This document shows positions 12,601 to 21,600 of a DNA stretch of 64,000 bases, piece by piece. The position numbers and the translations under genes were made by a program. This DNA is from Siderastrea radians. Taxonomy: Eukaryota; Cnidaria; Anthozoa; Scleractinia; Rhizangiidae. Within the stretch, counting starts at the first letter, position 1, and each line of letters opens with the position of its first letter. The stretch covers positions 11,567,630-11,631,629 of the forward strand of contig OZ024898.1 of NCBI GenBank assembly GCA_964017195.1, in the 5' to 3' direction. The notes beneath the pieces were generated by a model, which had not been told where the DNA came from, searched no databases, and saw only the letters and a list, made by a program, of their open reading frames with translations.

Positions 12601-15600
12601 ACTACTTCTCAACATGCTCTATGGTGTTTCGCTTTTTAAACCTCTCCCTAATCCGGAAAAAAAGCGTTTTAGGGTGTTCCTTTGGAAAGATCCCGATCAG
12701 GATTTCTGGTCCGTCGCGTTCCTATGAGGGAGTCCATTTTCAGATCAGCGATCTATCGAATCTACTCTGGACAAGAATTCATCGGATCACTGATCTGAGT
12801 GATCCGAAAATAGATCATCGGATTCATGTTCCAGCGAGTTCCTTTGGATAAAGATCCGAAATTAATCACTATGCACAGCGGTTTTCGCTGTGAATGGTGC
12901 ATTTCCTTCGCATTTCCCACTTGGAGCTGTCAAGAAGACGTCAAAAGTATCGTAATTTGGCTCTGTTTCTGCCTGCATCGATTGAAATTCGTGAGGAAAC
13001 GGATAAAACTCCAGCGAAGTGCAAATAGTTGAAGGGGCTTCTATAAACACTTTCGGTTTTGCCACGAAATTGCCCCGACCTGTACAGTTCTTATTGTTTA
13101 CACTTCAGTTAAAGGCGCTGTTCGGTATTTATAGCGGGATATTATTTTTTTTGACTTCTCAATTGCTCTTTGGCTTTATGGGTTGTTTCTAATGCTGTTG
13201 ATGCAATTTCGTGCCTGCTGTCATGGTAACTGATCCTACATACTTAAACTCGTTCTTTTGGAGCACCGAGATCCAAGTGATCTTTGATCATAGATCCTCT
13301 CAAAGAATACACCCTAAATTATCTAGCTGACTTTATCGCAATGTGTGTTCTACCTTCTTCGTTTCCTGCTCTTAACATTGAATTTACTACAAGTTTACGG
13401 GGCTAATGTTCTAGTCTTTTCTTGTAAAGTAACGACTAATACACTTGCTCTGTAATGTGCGTAGAGTTCTTTCAAGACACACTTTTTAGGACTGGGGTCG
13501 AGATACTTCTTCGATGATAATCCGGGACACTGACTTCCATCCAGTGTAAGCACTACCCAAGGTGTTGCCACTCGGACACTTTCCTACCCATAATTCCACT
13601 CTGACTACGCCCTGTGGGATGTTCTCACAGTACCCCTCAAATGATCGGTGATGAAGCAGATTGGGATTTCCTGCAGACGAAGGCCAGCCGTTGTACTCAA
13701 CAGCCTCAATCGTCATTGGTCCACTGCATTCGTTTCTATTGAACTTGAAAAACCAGCGGTTACAATGGCTTGTACCTTGGACTCTCATATTTCCTTGAAA
13801 TGAAACTTTGAGTGCCGTGTGAGACTGTAGCTTGTTAAACGAACAGTCCTAGGACAAAATCAAACAAAACAAGTTATCATTCATCCAAATGAGAGGAACG
13901 AACAGCTGCGATAATCTTGTGTCAAGAGGGCGGGGTGGGGGTGACTATATGGTGTACTATCATGGAGTCCAGCTTGCCGATAAAACTGATAGGTTTTCGA
14001 TCTCTTTTGTTAAACAGAGTGAAACTAGGCCATGTTTAGATCTATAGCGAAACTACTTGTGTTTTTATGACGATTAATAGTTCGTGAATGATAGTTTGAA
14101 GCTATAAATCAGTATTCAAAATTATATAAACATTTCTCGTTCGGCATGTTTTTTTCTTACCTTGGTCTTGCCGTTACCATTGCCGTCATTTATATTTTTC
14201 CACACACATTGTTTCCAGTTGCTTTGTGGCACTGTACTTGCCGGACTTCCTTTTGCGCTTTCTCCTTTCTCTCCCTTGTCACCTTTACTTCCCTGATTTC
14301 CCTGTTCTCCTTGCATTCCATTCATTCCTGGTGCTCCGCTCTTCCCACGAAGCCCTTCAGGCCCTCTGTCCCCCTTTGGACCCGGCATTCCTTGTGCTCC
14401 CTTGTCACCAGTCTGCCCTTTAGCTCCTTCTCTTCCCTGGGGGCCTTGCGGTCCCGGAACTCCGGGCATTCCTGGCATGCCATTTGATCCTGGAATGCCT
14501 GGAAACCCATGACCAAATATGGATTTCTATAAAGAAGTAAATCTATTAAACAACAGAATACATAACAAATACAGAGACGAAAAGAAATTTCGGTTTGTTT
14601 TGATCGAACATCAATTTTATACTGAAATATTCCCGCAAAAGTAATTTGCTCAACACTAAAGTAATCACTTTGGTCAATCAATGAAGCGATCGTAGCTCCA
14701 AACAAGTAACTGTGAAAGACCCAAGCGCTGGAAAACGTGTTCGACATAAACACAAAATAATCAGTTTTGGTTTATCTGCTACCTGGTTGAGTGAGAGGCG
14801 ACATTTTTTGTTTGTTTGACAAACGTTTTATTGTCTGCAAACTCAAGAATTTGCAGTAAATTGACAAACCTAATAGGACAATGCGTAATTTACAAACTGT
14901 TCATTTCGAACCATATAAAACTATCAGCTAAAACATTTATTAAATAATTATATTGCGCCGACCTCACATAAATCCTTGAAAGCCCCGGAGCTCTGTTTTT
15001 GAGGTTTGGTTGTAGTTCCCAGAGAACCAACTACACTACAGAGAATCACCGACAAAGCAAGGAAATACTGCGCCATGGCAAAGACTGTACCAACACTCCG
15101 ACTCTGCTGTAATACTGCTACGTGCTCTTTTTTAAGACGTGAGTGTTTTAGTGAAGGATTATAATTGAATAATTGATTTGAAAGATTGATAACGAAATAA
15201 CCGCTTATCAATGATGCTCATTAGCGTGCAAGGAAACTGAAATTAAGCTTATCTACGGTTTCCGTAAATGTGTTAATCGTTCCGGAATTTTTGTTGATCA
15301 AGAAATGGTGATAACAAAATGTGATTTACACATAATGTTAGAATTTAGAGCTCTGTTTGGCCATGGCAAAGATTTGGTTCATTTTCTGTGCTTCTTTTGC
15401 TTTTTGTTTACCGCTGTATGTAGGTGAGTCGATAAGTGTACCAGATATCTTGATGCAGTTACAATTATCAAGTCCAAGCAAGTTTTCGCTTTATTCAATC
15501 TTGTTAATGTCAATGATAACCTGTTGCGGTGTTTTCGTAACAAAGAACATGAAGGCGTGAATACATGCATACACACACAAAAAAACAAGTTGTTGCCGAG

Positions 15601-18600
15601 CTTTTTAGCTTTCAAAGCAAGTGGACACGACAACGTTATAAAACTGCGGAAAACTGCGCAAAGATTTGTTAATTAGTGTAATAGAGAGCCGTTACATATT
15701 GATACTGTGAGTCATATTTTGAGTGTGTTTCAGGTGTATAGCATGTCCGCTCGTACGTGCTTGGCTGCTTACCAATATGTTTGTTTCTCACTCCTATGGT
15801 TTCCACGGGCGTGTTTTTTACATCCATTGCGTGTGCCTCATTCAGACTTATCTCAGGGATTTTATAGTTGCGTTTGACCTCATCTTTGCTTTATCTTTCC
15901 CTTGGTTTTACAAGGTTCTTGAATGTTCCTCTGTTTTCCCTTCTGCCTCTCGATTCACGTTTCTCTTTTTTCTTCACTTTTCACCCTATGCATCTATATA
16001 AGCCTGGCTTCCTGGCTTGGGTTAGCTTTTGGGCTGGGGACCCTCACTTATTCATTTCGGGCACACATGCATTTCGTGTATTGTCCATTTGAGTTTGCTA
16101 TCTTTTGATACATCCTTTTGTTTCCCCTGTTGTGAGAAGTCACAAGTTCAAGCTCGTACTATGCGTGCCAGACTGGGAGAGATAGCTGTCATGACTGGTT
16201 AATCCGTAGCCTGAGAAAACAGCCGACATCTCGCAAGGTCGCCACTTGAGCCCTCGAAAAACGACATCTGAGTAACGAGCGCAGAAATTCCATACTGATG
16301 ACGTGTCACTACCCAGATCTAGGTAGTGCTTCTGATTGGTTGAAACGGGAGGGAATTTCGTTTCAACCAATCAGAAGCACTACCTAGATCTGGGCAGTGA
16401 CGCGTCATCAGTGTGGAATTTCTGCACTCGTTACTCAGACGTCGTTTTGCGAGGGCCTCGCGAAACGTCGGCTGTTTTCTCAGGCTAGTTAATTAATCCG
16501 GACCGTTTTCTTCAATAATTTGTCGGTGCAATTGCATATTCTAATGTATACTTCCTACATGTATGCCAAACTTTTAAACTTATGCTGTATTGTTCTTATA
16601 CCTGTCCAATTAGCTTATTAGATTTCTTTTCGTCTTTTGTTTGCGGAAAAAACCTGAATTTTGTAATGCCCGAATTTTGGTCTTTTAAAACCACAGGTAG
16701 CCCAAGCTCACTATTTTAGGTCTTCAAACACAGTAATCCAACCCTCCTGTCGACGATTATAAAAAGAGTTTGTATGGGAAATCTTTCTTTCACTTCTAAA
16801 ACCGAAATAAAATTGCCTACAAAACTCACCGTTCTCGTTTTCTTGTAGCTTCCTAGTATATCCCCCCCCCTTTAATTAAGGTTAATTTGGCGCCTTTCCG
16901 AGCGGGCCAACTTATTAGCCCCAGCACGTACACGAATATAAGAGTTTGTATGGAAAATATAACGCGCGCTAAAAATGTGCTTAATGTAAAATAAAGTTGT
17001 CTTTTTAACTCACCTCTGGCTCATTCATGCGTTTCTCAGTGTTTTTACAGCGGTTTAGGCCTCGAAGGATCAATAAAACACCTCTCTGAGCGAGACGCTT
17101 TTCCACCCTGAGAAGCGTAGAGAGAAGCGCTGGTTTAAGCAAAGATTTCCCATACAAACTCTTATAATCGTCGACAGGAGGGTTGGATTACTGTGTTTGA
17201 AGGCCTAAAATAGTGAGCTTGGGCTACCTGTGTTAAAACTAGCAGAAATTATTTTTATGCCTAGATTTGGTTTCTCTCCTCTCGTGCTACATTTTGTCCC
17301 TGTTCTCAGAACTTTTAAAAAAGGTTGCTTCAATTGAAAGAGGTCGAGCAGTTTGTAAAAATTAAATCAGTTGGTTCCAGCAATCAAGTCAGACTTGCCA
17401 CGTACCAATATTGCGGTTACTTTTCAAAGCAGAAACTAAACATCATTAGGAGGGGACCATCTTTTGTTTTAGATGAGGTTTTCTTAAAAAAGGAAGAGGA
17501 GATGATTTGAGAATTACAATTGCTCACGTCCAATGACAATTATTTGAAATATATTATTAGTTTAGCAAGGCGTGGTATAATTTTACCTCTATTACCTTTC
17601 CGTGACCCTTCGGAATAGATTCGATCTCTTTAAAGCATTAATATCTCGTTTCTGTACACCTGCCTAACAAGAAACACGTTAAAGTGCAAATCTTAACACT
17701 TCTTGGTAAGAAGTGGAAATATATACAACCATTGCAGCCGGTCCGTCAAGTCTTAGCACGTCCTTGCCAAGAGTAGTACTTTTTTGCAGTTAAAGTTTGT
17801 TCATGTTCTGCGAGTGCAAACCTCCACTACGAAATATGTTACTTTATTTCATTTCATCTTTACATACCAATCAATCGTCCATCGCGCAAACCTTCCCTGA
17901 GTCCCACAGTACCACGGTCATAATATCTCCCTCTTTCATCCTCAATCAATCGTTCATGACCTTGAAAAACAGACCACGACGAAAGGAATTTCAATTCGTA
18001 ATCCCATAAAACGACGCCGCCCTACGGGCCGTCAGGGGCGGTAGCCAGGATTTTTCCAGAAGTGCGCACAATTTTCCAAATCCCCCCCCCCAATCAAGTC
18101 CTAATTTTCACCAGCCTTGATTAAATTTTCTTTATCATCACTACGGTAAAGTTATGTTTTTAGCGTAAGCGTTCTCACTTGATATGAAATGACAACTAAG
18201 TCGTAAAATTCTTTGTAAGTTGCTTTTTTGGGACCATTAAAGCGTTCCGATCGCTTATCATTAATAACGCAAACCTGTTGGCGGTATCTCAGAGTTTTAT
18301 TCACAAATGAGTGATTATTTTATCGCTGTGTGCCACATTGTTTTTGGAAACCGACATTAGGGTGTGGAAAAACGCCGTCCGTTGTTTTGTAAGCATCATT
18401 TCAAAAAAACAAGCTGAGAAAAATGACTTGAGGGAAATTGTGCTTTTTAAAATAGTTATCTTTTTTATTCATTTTGTTTTATTTCATTTTTATTTTCGAC
18501 TTTTTCAGGTATGCACGTGCGTCTGTGCGCACAGGCAGCTACCCCCCCTGGCCGTCTTAGCAATAATAATTTATAAATTTCTATTGCGTATTTTACAGAT

Positions 18601-21600
18601 AGCCTACAACAGCTCGTCACGAGTGTCCCTCTAGCCAACTGGTTTAAACATCTTCAGTATCTTACCATCGTGCGGAAGATTAGATTGAGATTCTTCCTCT
18701 GTGCAGTCCATGTTCTTGACAAACTGAATAAAGTTCACCTATTAAAAAAAAGCTTTTATCTTTACATAATCTTTGCTGACCTTTCCTTTTCATTTACAGG
18801 CTCGTCTCTTAGCAACCGCGGTGTAACGTACACCTCACGGAGTGCATCCTGCCAACCTACTCGCATGTATCAAAACGAAGATATCCGAACGGCGGCAAAG
18901 CTGAACCGACCTCCGAGCAAGGTGTACCTCTGCCAAGAAGAGCGCGATCGGGTACGATCGGCGGGAAGGCCGAAGTCTCCAACAAGGTTCGATGGAAGTC
19001 CGGTGGAATTACCCGGGTTTATGAAATCAAACTACTTTCTCCATCACGAAGATTTGAACATGGGACAGAAGCAGTACATCTGGGGAGTAGCGCGGATTTA
19101 CTCGGTGACTCAACTGATGAGTTTGAAGCAAAGGCAGTACCAGAGCTTGTTGGATTATGAGTTTAGTAGAAGGATTCAGAACAAAGAGCTGAAGGAACAT
19201 GAACGAGTAAAGGAGTGGAAGGAATATCAGCGGTACTGCAAGTTTATCAAGAGATACGATCAGGTAATACTGAAACCTTCGTTTTTACAACGCGATGCGC
19301 AAACTATGAGCAGTCTCTTTCTTGTCCTAATTTTTTTAATACGAGAAGAGAAGACCAAAGCGCGAAGCGCGAGCTCACATCGTCAAAGCCGCAAACAGCG
19401 AGTATCGAACACGATAGGGAATCTTCCAGTCTTCTCGTTAAGCTCGATAGGTGACGCCACATTTGATTTCGCGCCGAGGACGACTCATAACGAGGCAGGA
19501 CTAGACGCAAGCTTAAGCATAAACGCAGGGACAAACACAAGGATACAAGATTTTCCTTTCCTTGTGCTTTAACCTGTTGCAGCATCTCAGATCGTAGACG
19601 ACGGCGAAGTTAGAAAGGGAACGCGAAAATAAGACGCGCGGAATGTGGGGAGAGAGAAGGCAGCGGTGGCAAAGTCCCTGGGTGTGTTGTCTTTTGCGTT
19701 TGCGTTCTTTTAATATGTCGCCGTTCCTGTTATCTTGGAACCTGGAGCAGGCTACTTGTGGTTGTGTTAATCCTGGTGAAAGTCAATTTTAGTAATTGTT
19801 CCTCTTTAATATCCTTCGGGCGTACAAGCAAATTCACACCCCCACCGTAGTATAAGGGGAGAGGGGGTTGATGGAACCCCTCCCTAGGTTTCACTTTTTA
19901 GTAGAAGCCTGTGAAGCGTTCTACAAGATGAGGTATATATTATGGGTTGCGGCGCCGCTGGCGGCCTGTGACGTCATCCAAGATTGCTGCCATCTTGGCC
20001 CGCCATCTTGGATTTTACCCAAAATTAGAAATGATCAAAAAACGGCGCAAATTGAACATTTTGATGCTGGACATGTTAAATGTGGTATAATGAAACACTT
20101 TCCTCCTTTTTGTCGGCATTTTCTGTTTATTTTTTTAACAGAAAAAAGGGTTTAAAACACGCATTTTTTAAAGTGGCTTGGCCACCTGCTACTTATGACA
20201 TCATATCTCGTAACGATAGCAACTGATTCTCACCGAACTTGTTTCAAAATGTGTGTAAAGGATATTTGCACAGGTGCTGAAAATGGCAGCTGCAGATGAT
20301 AAATCGTCTTGGAACAATTCAAGAAAAACCTTATGGGGAGGGAGGAGGGTGTCATCCACCCCCACCCGGCCTTGTACGTCCGAGGGTTATATACCCGCTT
20401 CTGCTTATGCTCATGTTACTTTAGTTTTCACTAAGGGGGGCCTTATCCCATGCTCATTCTTGCACTTGTGCTTGCGCCCTTTGCAAAACCGAAGCCTTAG
20501 CTAATACAAACTGAAAAGCAAAGTAGATTTCCTGGTTTTGTTGATTGCATACGGGCAAACGTGTGCACAACCTGGGTGTTTACCATAGAGTGTCCCATGT
20601 ATACACCGCGAAAATTCTACTTGCGGCTTTTCAAAAAATACGCGAGAAAAACGTTTCATGATTGTGGGCATTTTTCAGAAAAAGAGCAAGGGGGAAATAA
20701 GAAAACAAGGCTGAAATAACTGGATGCGATATATTCACAGCCTCATCTTTAATTAAGAGCTCCAAACGAGCGGTGAATTCGCTCCGCTTTATGATAATGC
20801 TTTACCTACAGTACCAAACTATTAACGTATGGCGGATTACCCCCGTCAATATTAGGAAGACGCTTCTTCGGTATGTCATAGAAAAAGGCAACATCTTCTT
20901 CTTCCGTTATTGTAAGACTCCAAAGGTCAATTTTTTAAACGAAGTCTAACTTAAGGGCGGTTGTGGTTACTAATGATTCTCCACATTTTTTTAGAAGGGG
21001 ATCAATTCCAAAAAAGTCCGTGCGATCTGCCTTCTTGCCACTAATTACCGTAAAACACAAGGCTTAGATATTCAGGTTGGCCAGAGTGAAAGCGATTTAG
21101 ACCGCGGTTTTGCTAAACCACTTCTTAACTTTTTTTGAATAACCGGCCCTTAGCCAGGTGTGCATTTTTGGAAATCCCCGAGATAATACAATAATACAAT
21201 ACAATAATATTTATATAGCGCTGACCCGTTTAAGTGCTAAGCGCTTTACAATGCTTTACAATGCTTTAATAACAATAATAAGATAAGAGATAGGAGAACT
21301 TTTGTGCCGCAGAAGCCATTTATAAAAACCTGAACAGCTCATTCTATAAAGATGTTGTTTTAACATATATTTAAAGAAAGAAACTTTTCTAAACTTGTCT
21401 TTAAGATTCGTTTAGAAACTATTTACAAGATGTAGCGTGAACTATCGTGCCCAAAATCGGTCCGAAAAGTTTCAGGGCTTTCGAGAATCGCATGCCAGGA
21501 GTCAAACTGAGTCCTGATCTCTGCGTACTGCTGCCAAAGTAACTGATCTAACGAGGCTGTAGACTCAATCACTTTTCTTCTTTCCACAGAGAATTCCTAG

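Larger units (their letters stand above)
19264..21589 (+). other. Intron of the FAM216-like gene after the core exon
   Basis: Contains the repeat at 19840-20400, a LINE/SINE-type tail at 21183-21320 (TATTTATATAGCGCTGACC, AAGCGCTTTACAATG) and the MITE relic at 21325-21495. The frame of the core exon stays open to 19572, but the strong donor at 19264 and the phase-fitting next exon argue that this is intronic read-through. Confidence 0.5.

Noticed and set aside
14146..14487. Plus-strand Phe/Leu/Ser-rich frame
   Set aside because: Antisense shadow of the collagen exon, where Gly-X-Y coding keeps the other strand open.
16140..16370. Minus-strand frame of 76 codons
   Set aside because: Made from the palindromic MITE 16207-16487.
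19264..19572. Extension of the FAM216-like core exon to the in-frame stop at 19570-19572
   Set aside because: A good donor lies at 19264, composition changes after it, and the next exon fits in phase.
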